Part shown: positions 1-9,911 of the stretch, piece by piece
Numbering within the stretch: position 1 is the first letter of the stretch
How the letters are laid out: every line of letters starts with the position of its first letter
Source: Sperchopsis tessellata
Lineage: Eukaryota; Arthropoda; Insecta; Coleoptera; Hydrophilidae
Direction: 5' to 3'
DNA: 32,342 nt
NCBI GenBank assembly: GCA_033557685.1
Contig: JAWQRN010000277.1
Span: 1-32,342 of the forward strand
Program-made: the position numbers and the translations under genes
Notes under the pieces: model-generated
What the model was told of the DNA's origin: nothing
Database searches by the model: none
What the model saw: only the letters and a program-made list of their open reading frames with translations

Positions 1-9
1 ATTTTTTGT

Positions 10-13
10 TATA

Positions 14-64
<51 letters not shown>
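10..64. repeat. (TA)n microsatellite
   Basis: An almost uninterrupted TA dinucleotide run. It directly abuts the 3' end (minus-strand sense) of the RTE element to its right, whose last bases on that strand are GATGATGATT and then TATATA. RTE elements commonly end in short tandem repeats, so the run may have grown from the retrotransposon tail (inference). Confidence 0.95.
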
Positions 65-67
<3 letters not shown>

Positions 68-316
68 CATCATCCCCAAGTTAATTCCACTCCTTCTCAT
101 CCGCGTGACTCCCAAACGACGTCTGATTTTTCTGTCCCACATGTTATTTGATCTATGTCTTGGTCTTATGTTGTCTATTGGCTCCCACTTGTTTAACTCC
201 TTTGACCATCTATGATATAGTCGCCTTGCTAGATGTCCTGTCCATTGTCACTTTTGTGTATTTACTGTACCTATAATATCCCTGCCCTTAGTCGTAATTC
301 TTATCCATGTTCGCAA

Positions 317-1190
317 TCATCTACCACTAATTCTCAAACCCATCATGTATCTCTTCATACTTGTTTGCGTTGTCTGAAGCTTCTGTATTTGCGTGGCCTT
401 TAATATCTGGTTGTACTCCATGCAAGCTTTGCTATTCACGCTATCTCTTAAGAAATATCTCCATTCATCGTTAAGAGCTGGCCCATACATGTATATACAC
501 GATACAAATAGCACGATATCATCTGCAAATCTCAAACGGTTAAGATATTCTCCATTACCTTCAATGCCCTTTTGTTTCCTATGTAGTTCACGGAAATTAT
601 AGTCTAAACTTACACTAATCAACATCGGCGATATGGCGTCTCCTTGTCTAACACATTTTTCAACACAAAAAGTTTTCTTTTCCTGATGTAATTGAACGTT
701 TGATGTGGCTTGTTCATAGATGTTTTCAATTAGTTGAATGTAGGCAAATGGAATGTTATTTTGGACCAAAGCTTTAGTAACTGCAGATGTCTTGATCGAG
801 TCAAATGCTTTCTCGTAGTATACGAAAGCACAACATAGTGTCAAGTTATACTCATTACATCTAGTTATCAATTCACACACCGAGTGAATATGGTCAATAG
901 TGCTATGTGCCGTTCGAAAACTTGCCTGTGCAACAGATGTTAGACTGATAGAACGGTAATTTTTCAGATCTTCTTTATTTCCTTTTTTGTAGATTGAAAT
1001 AATTGTTCCAAGACCCTGGTATCTATTTAGTTTTTATACATGACGTAAACATTTTTTCTAGGACTATATCTTCTACAACAATTTTTATAATATCAACGGT
1101 AATCCCATGTTGTCCACACTTCGTTGATTTTAGAGCATGTGCAACTTTTGAGGTTAGTATTGGTGGAACGACTTCCTCGGAAGAGGAAAC
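317..1190 (-). pseudogene. RTE reverse transcriptase, finger and palm domains, interrupted
   Basis: From right to left this stretch encodes a finger region (KVAHALKSTKCGQHGITVDI), a shifted segment with IYKKGNKEDLKNYRSISL, then the longest open piece (880-317, 187 codons). That piece carries YEKAFDSI (palm motif A), VRQGDAISPML (motif B) and RFADDIVLF (catalytic FADD box). These are RTE-type RT signatures. A deletion joins the NYRSISLTSV block directly to ASFRTAHSTIDHIHSV, dropping the segment that normally contains TNRI and Q-P-EQ residues. Downstream of FADD (317-65) the thumb and C-terminus are in broken frames; a tail resembling RRLGVTRMRRSG is visible near 100-130. The FADD aspartates survive, but the gene cannot give a full protein. 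Confidence 0.85.
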
Positions 1191-1510
1191 CCCGCCTGTT
1201 CTTTGGGTTGGTACTAATCGAATTGCTCTGTAAGGTGATTCGTAATTAGTTTGGTTAGTTTTATATAATCCACAGATGTAATACTGATAGGATGGTAATT
1301 TTTCAGATACTCTTTTCTTCCTTTTTGTGGATTAAAATAATTGTTGCATTGTTCTAAGACGCTAGTATTTGTTTTGGTTCATATACAGTTTTGCCAGAAC
1401 TGTATGTATCTCATCTCCAGCAATTTTTATAAAGTCAACCGTGATCTCATTCTCTTGATTTTAGAGCATGTGCGATATCTGGTTTGTTTACATTAACTTC
1501 GATATAGTTC
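955..1510 (-). repeat. Two tandem diverged copies of the RTE RT finger segment
   Basis: The segment 955-1190 and the segment 1270-1510 align base for base with moderate divergence. Examples are GATAGAACGGTAATTTTTCA and GATAGGATGGTAATTTTTCA at the left edges, and TTTTAGAGCATGTGC in both near 1130 and 1460. Between them, 1200-1275 encodes the AIRLVPTQRTG block that normally follows the finger segment. The order on the minus strand is therefore finger, Q-P-type block, finger again, and then the palm after a deletion. Confidence 0.7.
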
Positions 1511-1974
1511 TTAGTAAAATTGTCTAACCACATCGGATTTCCTCTATATCATCAATTATCTCACAGATCTGAGGGTTATTATTTGCTTTTTATCAACCAT
1601 ATATCTCTGTTTCACCTGTTTATAGCTCTTATGCTGCTCTATCGCCTGTAGGATGACTTCATAGTTGTATCTTCTAAAATCATCATTTAGTCGCTTCCAT
1701 ATACTCTATGCTATCTCTGTAGGGTCTTGGTATATTCGGATATTTTCGACTCCTGTTTATCATTGGCAGTTCCACCTATGACTCTCACCATATCTATTAT
1801 TATATGAAAAATATTATCGGCATCATTATATTCTTCTGAAGTAGCATATTTGTTGTTAAGCTCTAGTTGAAATACTTCTTGATTATATTTTAGATCGTCT
1901 AAGTTATTTTTTCTGCCACAGCCGTTCGTTAATTTAAATTTCTCTAATATTACACATTAAGATATTCTACATCT

Positions 1975-2473
1975 AAAACACGGTGATCACGTCCAGTATC
2001 AAAACAGTTCAAAACTGTACTGTATGATAGCTCTTTTATTAGTGAGTATATAGTCAATATCGTTCCTGGTGTTAGTTGGACCTTGCCAGATCCATTTTCG
2101 TGACGTTTTCTTAGAAAACATGGTATTTGCTATATACAGACTCTTTGATTCTGCACATTCTACAAATCTGGTGCCTCTTTCATTTATACTTTCATAGCAC
2201 CTATAACCTAATCTCCTCTACTTTTGCATAAAAATCTTCTAAGATGATCTTAAAGTGTGCATTTGAGCTGTCATTAATATCTGTTACCTCTCCATAGAAC
2301 GCATCAACCGTCTCGTCTAAATAGCGCCTACAAATCTTTATTTCTAACTTTGTGACCCTGTCCATTGTGCTCTCAAACTTGATTGTTCGCCTTTTGAGTT
2401 TTAAAATGGCAACAGGGATATCATTGCATGATTTGAAAGGTATTTGCTTCAAAAGTATGGAAAAGTATAGCAT
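1975..2473 (-). pseudogene. RTE endonuclease domain, C-terminal half, inactivated
   Basis: The minus strand encodes a 90-codon open stretch (2473-2201). It ends with the endonuclease motif ILEDFYAKV, where active copies usually have a GDFNAKVG-type motif. The Asp remains, but the catalytic Asn is now Tyr and the preceding Gly is Glu. After a break, the next conserved block follows (2185-2040): NERGTRFVECAES, then RKWIW, then NDIDYILTNKRAI, matching the family's NERG...EFAES...RKWTW...NEIDYIL series. The SDHR-type block further on is disrupted by stops. In life this domain would nick the target DNA to prime reverse transcription. The first half of the domain is absent or unrecognisable. Confidence 0.75.
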
Positions 2474-3411
2474 AAGGTTGTTTATTCTAAAATAATAAAA
2501 AAATAATGAAAAGTAAATTAAAAGTTCTAAATAATAAAGATCAATATTTTGAATTAATATAACAAAAAATGTTGATTTCTTCTATCATTTTCAATTAAAA
2601 ATTATTTTTTCGTCAAAATTTAGAGAAACGGTGAGACGGGTTAACTAAACTTTTAGCGATCGGTGGCGACCTAATGGATGAGTGCTTTGTATCAACACAA
2701 TTTCATTTACAATTTTCTTCTAAGTCTCTTTACTTTACGAAACACTGCATTTCAAAATATTGTTTTCTTCGAAAAAATGAAAAGTTACTCGTATTTTAGA
2801 AATTAATTTCTCCCTTTTTAGTAATATGTACAAGTTAATGTAATACAATTGTCCTATCATCAATATAAGCATTTGTAATTTATGTTTAAAGGTGAGTTTC
2901 ATAACTAATATTACATCAAAAAAAAAGAAACTGGTAACATATGAGATTTAAATTCAAAAAAAAATCCTTAATGATAACGGAAAATGTTTTTGAGGAGTAC
3001 GGGTCCCATATCATTTAAAGCATAAATAGTAAAGGCACATAAAGGAAAAACCAACTGTCAGTAAATTAATTAAAAAAAATTGCTCTCTTCTGGATGCAGG
3101 CGACAATGTCATCTAGATTCCTTATGACATTCAATAGGAATTGAGACTTGTAATCGCATTAATTCTTTGATGTATTGTCTTAATTTTAAATAATCCATCT
3201 TTAAGATAAGACAAGGCTCCTTGAAACCGATCGACAGCAATTATTATTATTACATTATTTATAGGAAGTTGGGGTTTCTCTTCTGGACCATTACCTTTTC
3301 TTAATTGATAAAAATCTTTGCATCCAGTTTATGATATCAATTAAATTCAAATCGCTAAATATTGTCGCGGTCTTTCAAAGCAGCTAAAAATAATTGTTCA
3401 GGAATAATTGT
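2474..3411. other. AT-rich interval, no gene seen
   Basis: Simple AT-rich sequence with many homopolymer runs. A short minus-strand open stretch near 3150-3290 includes GALSYLKDGLFKIKTIHQRI but is broken on both sides, and I could not assign it. Nothing else is supportable. Confidence 0.5.
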
Positions 3412-3783
3412 TTATATTTGATATATCCATGCAAATGGGTTTGGTATTAATTCAAGCAAAACCCAACTTTCATAACGTTTAATTATCAGAATTCTAACAT
3501 GTTTATATAAATACTCCTTAAAAAACACAAACTCACCTATGGGTAATTGGTAATATGTAGATACTTGATAAATAGGTATGCCTAGACCTTCTCCAAAACT
3601 TTCTAACAATTTATCTACTTTTACCAAACGATCTTTAAAAATTCTAGGAGTAATAATATTACTAGGAATGTTATATAATCTACAAGCGTTTGTTACGTTC
3701 TTATTTTTTATTTCATTTAAAATAACAATTAATCTTCGCAAATTTTCAAAACTATATGACAAAACTTCACGAATTATCTTCAT
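3412..3783 (-). pseudogene. Possible pogo/Tigger-type N-terminal fragment (psq-like HTH)
   Basis: A 123-codon minus-strand ORF. Residues about 10-50 read YSFENLRRLIVILNEI, then ACRLYNIPSNIITPRIF. This follows the layout of the psq/CENP-B N-terminal helix-turn-helix of pogo-superfamily transposases (YS-ENL--A, then A---YNIP--TL--R). Residues about 75-110 (LPIGEFVFFKEYL onward) could be the second helical DNA-binding segment. No catalytic DDE part follows at lower coordinates, so at best it is a 5' fragment. It runs opposite to the Tigger relic at 6.6-8.0 kb and is a separate copy. The similarity is weak; a chance ORF or another gene fragment remains possible. Confidence 0.35.
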
Positions 3784-4228
3784 CTTTAAATACCATTTTT
3801 CTTATTTCCCTTAATTTGTGAGTTATAACCGTGTTAAATTCTTTTATCTCCAAAAATGCTTTATTCATATCTCTTTCATAAGTTATAAATGACTGTTATT
3901 GATCAACAATTTTAGACTTATATCTAATCTTACATTTAAACGTTGAATATGTTTACTTAAAGTATGATCTTTCATAACCATGTTGTATAATTTTTGTTGA
4001 GTTGCTACACCCCAACACCAATTTAAACCAAAAAACCAAAGCTATTTTTCATTTACTAAATTTAACTAATTCGATATTATCACTTGTGTTTTCATTATCG
4101 TCATGATCATCATTCATAACTGAAGCCGCTCTAAAAGCATCCTGTCTCCAGGGCTCGTGAATTTTGCCATATTTTTTTATGAATTGAGTTCCTAGCACGT
4201 TTATTAAATTTGTAATTTCTTCAAGAAG
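3784..4228 (-). other. Unrecognised broken minus-strand coding-like stretches
   Basis: Three short open stretches on the minus strand follow each other with frame changes. About 4228-4045 is acidic at its end (QDAFRAASVMNDDHDDNE); about 3980-3895 begins MVMKDHTLSKHIQRLNVRLD; about 3890-3777 contains FITYERDMNKAFLEIKEF and then HKLREIRKMVFKDED. They lie immediately upstream of the HTH-like ORF at 3783-3412 and might belong to the same decayed gene, but I recognise no family. The amino-acid composition is plausible for protein, yet stops separate the pieces and no start or splice structure can be supported. Confidence 0.25.
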
Positions 4229-4387
4229 TTTTATGTACTATTGGAATCGAAACCTAGTACGCAATAGTCCCTGATATTACCTGCACACTGACTGTTTTGT
4301 TAGCTGTTACTACTTCTACCATTAAGGCAAGAAGAAAAACACAATATTCATTAAACAAACTCCACGTAATTAGTTCCGGGTGGAAGC

Positions 4388-4605
4388 TATGTGGAGGCTC
4401 TGAAAAGTGCCGACGTTTCGTTCACTATTGCAAGGGACATGACCAAGCCGAGTGACGTTACTTCAACGAATGAATTCAGTACACTGGATCAAACTAGGCC
4501 GGATCATGCTTATATAGACAAGGACTGTAGTGGGGGATGTACACTAGCGAGGAGCTGTTCCATTAGGACGGTTATTACCGAGTACAGGAGTAAGTAAATG
4601 AGACA
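4388..4605 (-). repeat. Left inverted arm of the PLE
   Basis: The sequence matches the reverse complement of 5195-5396. Shared blocks include GCCGGATCATGCTTATATAG on the plus strand here (about 4499-4519), and on the minus strand GAAACGTCGG (about 4409-4418) and CCCTTGCAA (about 4428-4436). A 68-codon open frame at 4391-4597 on the plus strand is a by-product of this repeat and shows no protein signature. Confidence 0.85.
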
Positions 4606-4774
4606 GGAGAATCCTCCAAGTAATGGTTAGTTCAAAACTGTCGTCCCTAGCGATATTTTTGGGGCAATTATAAACCTCAATGGCTTCTCGAAATTTTCTG
4701 AGAAAATAAAAGTTTCTGAGCTAAGACTTTAGAATTTTGAAACATAATGTAACCTGTTTCATGGCGATGCTCAC

Positions 4775-5200
4775 CCACAACTGACTGAAGTCGTTTCAAG
4801 AATATACCCCTTGCTGCCAGAAATTCTCAAAACAACAGTTTTTCTATCAGTCGTCAAGGATTCGACAGACAAAACTGCCCACATACTAAGAAAATTTGAT
4901 ATTAAAACAGTATTCTCCCCAATACAAAAGATATCGCAATGTCTCCGTTCTTCATAAGATGTCATCTCGTTGTAAAGGGAAGGGATTTATCAGATCCCTT
5001 GTTCCTGTAGCAAGGTCTACATTGGAGAAACTAAGCATACGATTACTACTCATATAAAGGAGCATGAACTCTGTACTTATTTTGGTCATATTTTTCAGTC
5101 ATCCAGGACTAAACATCGTCATGAAATGGGTCGTACCATTATGTTCTAAGATACTAAAACCGTAGCTAGATAGTCGTCTTATTTTCCCAGAAAATGATCA
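4775..5200 (+). pseudogene. PLE C-terminal region with GIY-YIG endonuclease, broken
   Basis: The plus strand reads KTAHILRKFDIKTVFSP followed by KISQCLRSS (about 4873-4958), then after a frame break GIYQIPCSCSKVYIGETKH (4983-5039) and THIKEHEL. This is the PLE order: the R-HNI--VF-P---I---LRS-KD block precedes the CCHH/GIY-YIG domain with its -C-CGK-YIGET--- signature. The G-I-Y and Y-I-G halves, the following T and the R/H-x-x-x-H-E positions are largely kept, but stops lie before the domain and shortly after it (about 5150). In an active element this nuclease nicks the target, and PLE reverse transcriptase then primes on it. Only the C-terminal portion is left. Confidence 0.85.
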
Positions 5201-5396
5201 TTTCTCTCCTCCAGAACTCTGTAAATACCTTCTGAATGAAATGGTTCCGCGCTACTACATATCTCCCACTCCAGTCCTAGTCTATATAAGCATGATCCGG
5301 CAGAATTTGGATCACTGAAGTTGAAGTAACATCACTCGCCTTGAAACTCTCCCTTGCAACAGTGGATGAAACGTCGGTACTTATCAGAGCCACTTC
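5195..5396 (+). repeat. Right arm (3' terminal repeat) of the PLE
   Basis: Inverted partner of 4388-4605. On the plus strand it carries CACTGAAGTTGAAGTAAC (about 5315) and, further on, GATGAAACGTCGG (about 5365). A CTGA...GAAAC arrangement is reminiscent of the hammerhead motifs known in PLE terminal repeats, but here too decayed to claim as a ribozyme. Confidence 0.85.
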
Positions 5397-5399
5397 ACG

Positions 5400-6584
5400 G
5401 TTTACAGACGGAAACAACGTTCATAAAGAGCCCTTAATTATCTGCTTGCATTCACCATATGTCGCGACAAACTTCGTTGTTAGAGCGTATGATATGTATA
5501 GAAAGGCGTATAAATAGTCGGATTTCTGATGGGGTCTTGTGGACAAGTTGAATGCATGTAAGACAAATTTAATATGACTTTGCTTAAATTACTTTCATTT
5601 ACATGGGATCACTCCTAAAAAAGCCACAATCTGTTTTCAGGTAATCTGGGTTTCTTCCTTCAAACCTCAATAAAACCTTTTGTCACATATTTTCTTCATT
5701 CACGACATTCCACACACCTGAAGACCTCATCTGGTTACCTCATAATTTATTTCTGATGTAATACTTTATCTTTCATTTCAACAAGTAACCTTTTAGTTAA
5801 ACACAATTTAAACTTTTATGATTTACATTAGTTCATTTATGATATTCGATACGAAGAGGAGATCAACTCTTTTTAGAACAATACAAATACAAATGGACAG
5901 CAATGGAAAAAGCGTTGTCACTATATAAATTTTCTAAACGTTTTACACCAAGAAGCACCTTGCCTGTAGGTAAGGATCGTGGAAATCTATTACGTTTTAT
6001 TGTTTTGTGTTTGCCCACATCATATGTGGTTTTATATAAAATTATGTCAGTCATCAAAAGTTATGAAGATAATCAAATTATGACTGTTGAAAACATCTAT
6101 TAAACTCGCACAATACTTTCACCACAAGAATCTGGAAATAATTGAAAAACATATTTTCGTTATAGTCCGCCCATAAAGTTCCACTAACCAAATTATTTTA
6201 GTCTAAATTTTGTAAATTTACAAATTATATAAAATTCGCAATTATATAGAGAACTGAATGGTGGCATTTTACAATAATTATAAGGGAGAGTTGCCTAGTA
6301 CGTACTGATGACCTATATCGTACCTGATAACTGTTTCATTAGTCACAAATGTATGAATTAAATAATAATTGGATAATGTAGGCAATCATTTTAAGTAAAA
6401 TATGGTTATTTGTGCGAGCTACAAATACATCAAAAACCAAGTGGGAATGTACATTTTTAACGAATTTATTTAGCTGATATCAATTTTGCAGTAAAATTTT
6501 TCTTTACATTCTTACATTTTTGTTACATTACTTTTATTGTATTGTTTGCTTGCACTTATATAGAATTTAGGAAATCGCTCTTAA
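5400..6584. other. AT-rich interval, no gene seen
   Basis: Open frames of about 65 codons overlap on both strands at 5863-6103 but show no recognisable motif and overlap antisense, as expected by chance. The 5' boundary of the Tigger relic may lie in the right part of this interval, but I could not identify a terminal inverted repeat. Confidence 0.5.
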
Positions 6585-7965
6585 ATTTCAGTTAGAGAAG
6601 GTCGTGGTGCCATATCGGGATAAAACGTGTGGATATAATTAATGTTGCAGGCGATTTAAAATACCAAAACCCACATTAATAGACAATTTTAAAGTACACT
6701 TTTCAACATAAAAGAATAGAGGCTTACAAGCATTATTTCCAAATGCCTAAGACGGGCTTGCTTATCATATTCTTATATTTCGAATAAATGTAAAGGATGT
6801 GTGACGAGTAGAATTCCCAATTGCGAAGCGAAATGATATTCCAAGCAATTTTTTTCACATCACCAAACTGGCGGGTAAATAATTGTTTTAAACTTTCTGT
6901 TAGGTAACACTTAGCGGATAAAGTTAAAAAAACAAAATAGATGCTAACCGAATACCCATCGCAAATAGATTTTCTACTGGTCAAAAAAAAAAGATATCGG
7001 TAGAGAGTTAAAGAATCGAAAAGGCAAAATTTTTTTTCTATATCTGTGCATAGAGAATATTTGTTCAACCCATGTTTATTTTTAAAAGTAAACGATAAGC
7101 ACCCCTACTAGGTAAAGGAGCACTATCAAGTTATTTAATTGCAGTTGCTGAACATGGATTTATAACCAGTGAATCTTTTTTAAAATATTTTATTGATTTT
7201 TCTAAACCAGCAGTGGAAAAGAAAGTTATTTTATTGGGTTGCACCACATATCCATATATTTAGGATACGTTAGAATTGACATGAACTGTTGATGTAATCC
7301 TTAAACATTTACCAGGATGTACAACTGATAGATTACAAGTTCTTGTTATGGATGTTTTTAGTTCCAAACAAATATTTTATGAACAAGCACTTGACCAGTG
7401 GATGTAGTTTAATGTCGGTCAATAAGATGTTGCTACTTTAAGAAACAGCTTGTAAATAAATATATAACTGCTGGATGAATAGTTTTAAAAGAAGTGGGCG
7501 TTCGCCAATAAATCGATCTGTTTATAATAATGCTGATTTTATTGCCAGTGATCATTTAAGATAAAAAGAAAATGAACTAATACCAATAGTTTCTCAATAA
7601 ATAACTGTGAATTCTAAAGATAAGCTTAACGTGACCAAATAGACTGAAAATGAAACTCGTGACGCTGAAAGTAAACCAAATTTGACTAAGGATAAACCTA
7701 ACGAGACTGCTGGTGAACCTACTGAGATTATTCAAATTTGTTTTTATTTAAAAGTTCCAAAAATATATCCGATACTAGTACCTACAATACCTGGTAAGAG
7801 ACGGGAAAGAACAGCAAAATCAGCAACAGTACTTATCAGTGGCCTTTATAAATATGTAGCTGCAGCTCTTAAGGAAAGGAACTACCAATGTAAGACAAAG
7901 CAAGAAACTCTGGGCAAGTTGAAGAACGGACTTCAAATATCTGAATCAAAGAGATCCAAATAAAA
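6585..7965 (+). pseudogene. pogo/Tigger-type DDE transposase relic, nearly full length
   Basis: The plus strand holds the transposase in order, in shifting frames with many stops. The psq HTH helix is RRFKIPKPTLIDNF (6649-6690). The CENP-B-like second DNA-binding segment is VEFPIAKRNDIPSN followed by TKLAGK (6800-6865), and LSVR lies near 6893. The DDE core contains IPIANRFSTGQKK (about 6955), PMFIFKSKR (about 7066-7092), GFITSESFLKYFIDF (about 7160) and then VILLG. Next come TDRLQVLVMDVF (where family members have HRLQPLDVGVF), and INRSVYNNADFIASDH, matching the F-R-VF---DF---- block. The last open piece (7682-7963, 93 codons) is the basic C-terminus typical of Tigger proteins. The first and second catalytic Asp regions are disrupted, so it cannot transpose. 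Frames on the opposite strand at 7068-6733 are shadows. Confidence 0.8.
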
Positions 7966-9242
7966 TTAATCTTAACGCGGCGTCAAAAAGTGCCACTGAT
8001 ACTATTTCTATTTTTAAACATGACTCATGCATTAATATTAGACTTTGAGTACATACAAATTACAAAAGAATGTTGAAAAGGGGACAAAAGTTCCTATTGT
8101 CCCACATGTAATTTATAAATACTTTACAAATTAATTACTATACTGTAAATTAATAATAATTAATTATATTTGTATTATAGAAAAATATTTATTACTTTCA
8201 ATACAATATTATTTACATATTTATTGTAATTTTGTAACGTTATGTTATCAATAGAATAAATTCATGTTCTTACAACAAATTTGATATTATTTTTACTCCT
8301 AAATTTTTCACTATGAAAGTATGTACGATTTTAGAAACAGAGCATTGCGATTTAGGAGACCCGTTTTCTAACAGGTAACTTTTATATTGTTTTATACAAT
8401 GGGTTAGAACAGATGTTCTTTTGTTTAAAAAAGCTGAAAATGTAAGGAAAAGTTATCTTAAGAACATAAAACTAGAGATACAAACATTTATTTTCGTACA
8501 AATTCATGCTGATTAATATAAAAAAATATCTCTTAAGTAGTAAGATTTTGGAAACTTTCCCATAAGAGTTATAAATAACGTGAGGCAAATGCTTACTAAA
8601 AATAACATATATTTAATAACAACAACTTTCTGAAGCATTTAGTCTATGGATAGCACTTGCTACAATTAGTTTGTATAAGATACTAAATCAACTACTGTTA
8701 AGTTTCTATACAAAAAATACTTAATAAATTACTGTTGGATGGCACAAAGGACCCTTGTGTTTACATAAAAAAGACGTAAATCATATAAGAAATAGAGAAA
8801 AAGAATTGAGTAATGACATGAACTGACTGAACTCTAGTATAGATTGGTATGCATGCAAATGCGAAGAATTGCTGAGAATATTTACGATTAGAATTCAGAG
8901 GAATGGGGCATCTACAAGAATTCTTGCAATAACTAATTGCTATGATGTTGACATTGCTGTATGACACACAGTACAATATAAAATAGAATATAATTTAATA
9001 TCAGCACGAGAATAATACATAAATATATATATAGTATATCACATGAAATACAATACAATAAATCAATATAATATAATACCATACAAAAGAAACAAAAACG
9101 TTATCATATACCAGTCAGATTAATCGTATATTAACATCCTTAATAGAAATAACACACTCAAATATCGTGAATAACTGTACTAAAAAAAAATACAGAAACT
9201 AACTGGTATGTATATACATTTTTAGCAACAATTTGTATACTA
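7966..9242. other. AT-rich interval, no gene seen
   Basis: Contains a small inverted repeat at about 8079-8102 (GGGACAA ... TTGTCCC), just beyond the Tigger C-terminus, which could be a remnant of that element's end. The rest is AT-rich. A 71-codon frame at 8976-8761 has no recognisable feature. Confidence 0.5.
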
Positions 9243-9245
9243 CAA

Positions 9246-9680
9246 TCACCCATTCATCTGTGTAAATCTTAAAATGAGGGTGCATCTCGGGGTATCGCCC
9301 AAGACACATCTCTTGATTGTTTCTGGTAAATTGTCTACTAGAAGTGCTTTTAATATTGGAGATAGGTAGTAAAATTTTAAGCTACTATACGTTATATTTT
9401 CTGCTATTTTGTGATGATCCATGCTAAAACTGTGATCTGTATTTCTTCTAGTATAGTAAAAATATGCGAGATCGTTGAAAAGTACAATGAACAATACTAC
9501 CACATACAAATCCTTTAGGCTAATGATAATTGTGTAGTTTATCGGAAGGCTAAAACTAATCCAATTTGCCATTATTAAAATAACATACTTAAAGATTCTC
9601 CAAATAGTGATAACTGATAACAGATTTAGCGACAGAACAATTGAAACTGATAGAACTCGGGTGCTTTGTATATTACTCAA
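9246..9680 (-). pseudogene. LINE C-terminal region after the RT thumb
   Basis: A 144-codon open frame. It is hydrophobic and could be mistaken for a receptor, but its context fits the end of a LINE ORF2. Directly upstream (about 9785-9690) is MQYLGLTIDENIE, the conserved YLG--ID--L-W thumb motif, followed by KIYLLSNI. Inside the frame, VLSVSIVLSLN..VITIW matches the LY-SLV-S-L-YG---WG block, and the end has TRRN followed by DNLPETIK, matching the late N-LP--IK block. The hydrophobicity is explained by AT-rich codons. There is a stop at 9243-9245. A membrane protein is the alternative, but the flanking RT motifs make this less likely. Confidence 0.6.
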
Positions 9681-9911
9681 GAGGTAAATCTTGGGAATAA
9701 TTTTTCTAAAGCGTTATTATAAACTCAATAAGTGTTGATTACACTCTATGTTCTCGTCAATCGTTAAGCCTAGATATTGCATACATCTGTCACATGATTA
9801 CAAGTATTTTCATGCCAAATAATAGTATCAAAAACCAAGACAAAGCTCATTCTCAAAGAAAAATCAATGAAATTTATCACGTACTGCCTCCTATAAATTT
9901 TATGTAGCAAT

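Larger units (their letters stand above)
65..2473 (-). mobile_element. Decayed RTE-clade non-LTR retrotransposon, with internal duplication
   Basis: Read on the minus strand, the order is apurinic-type endonuclease (about 2473-1975), linker (1960-1560), reverse transcriptase (about 1510-317) and a C-terminal tail ending near 65. That is the RTE order, similar to insect elements often annotated as craniofacial-development-protein-2-like. Stops and frameshifts are frequent, so it is dead. A roughly 240-bp piece of the RT finger region occurs twice (955-1190 and 1270-1510), and about 25 codons after the motif NYRSISLTSV are missing from the left copy. The right (5') limit is uncertain: recognisable coding similarity fades at about 2473. 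Confidence 0.85.
4388..5396 (+). mobile_element. Penelope-like element, 3' part, with inverted terminal arms
   Basis: Two arms in opposite orientation (about 4388-4605 and 5195-5396) flank about 590 bp that contains a GIY-YIG endonuclease relic in plus orientation. The right arm is the natural 3' end of the element. The left arm is an inverted copy of that same 3' region, including the end of the coding part, rather than a simple short TIR. PLEs frequently show such inverted LTR-like arrangements. The reverse transcriptase domain is absent. No clear target-site duplication was found at the outer edges. Confidence 0.75.

Noticed and set aside
4225..4280. tRNA B-box-like sequence GGTTTCGATTCC on the minus strand near 4240
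   Set aside because: No A box at the right distance and no cloverleaf; a single B-box-like match is expected by chance.
5316..5378. Hammerhead ribozyme in the 3' arm of the PLE at 4.4-5.4 kb (CTGAAG...GATGAAACGTCGG)
   Set aside because: Neither arm keeps CTGATGA, and I could not draw stem II or stem III with convincing pairing. Only the arrangement is suggestive.
6733..7068. 111-codon minus-strand ORF
   Set aside because: It is antisense to the plus-strand Tigger transposase relic, whose motifs (TKLAGK, IPIANRFSTGQ, PMFIFKSKR) explain the region.
9246..9680. Hydrophobic 144-codon ORF that looks like an insect chemosensory or other membrane receptor exon
   Set aside because: The sequence just upstream contains YLGLTIDENIE and the ORF ends with a TRRN...NLPETIK series, which fit the thumb and C-terminus of a Jockey/CR1-like LINE whose YxDD region lies directly upstream on the same strand.
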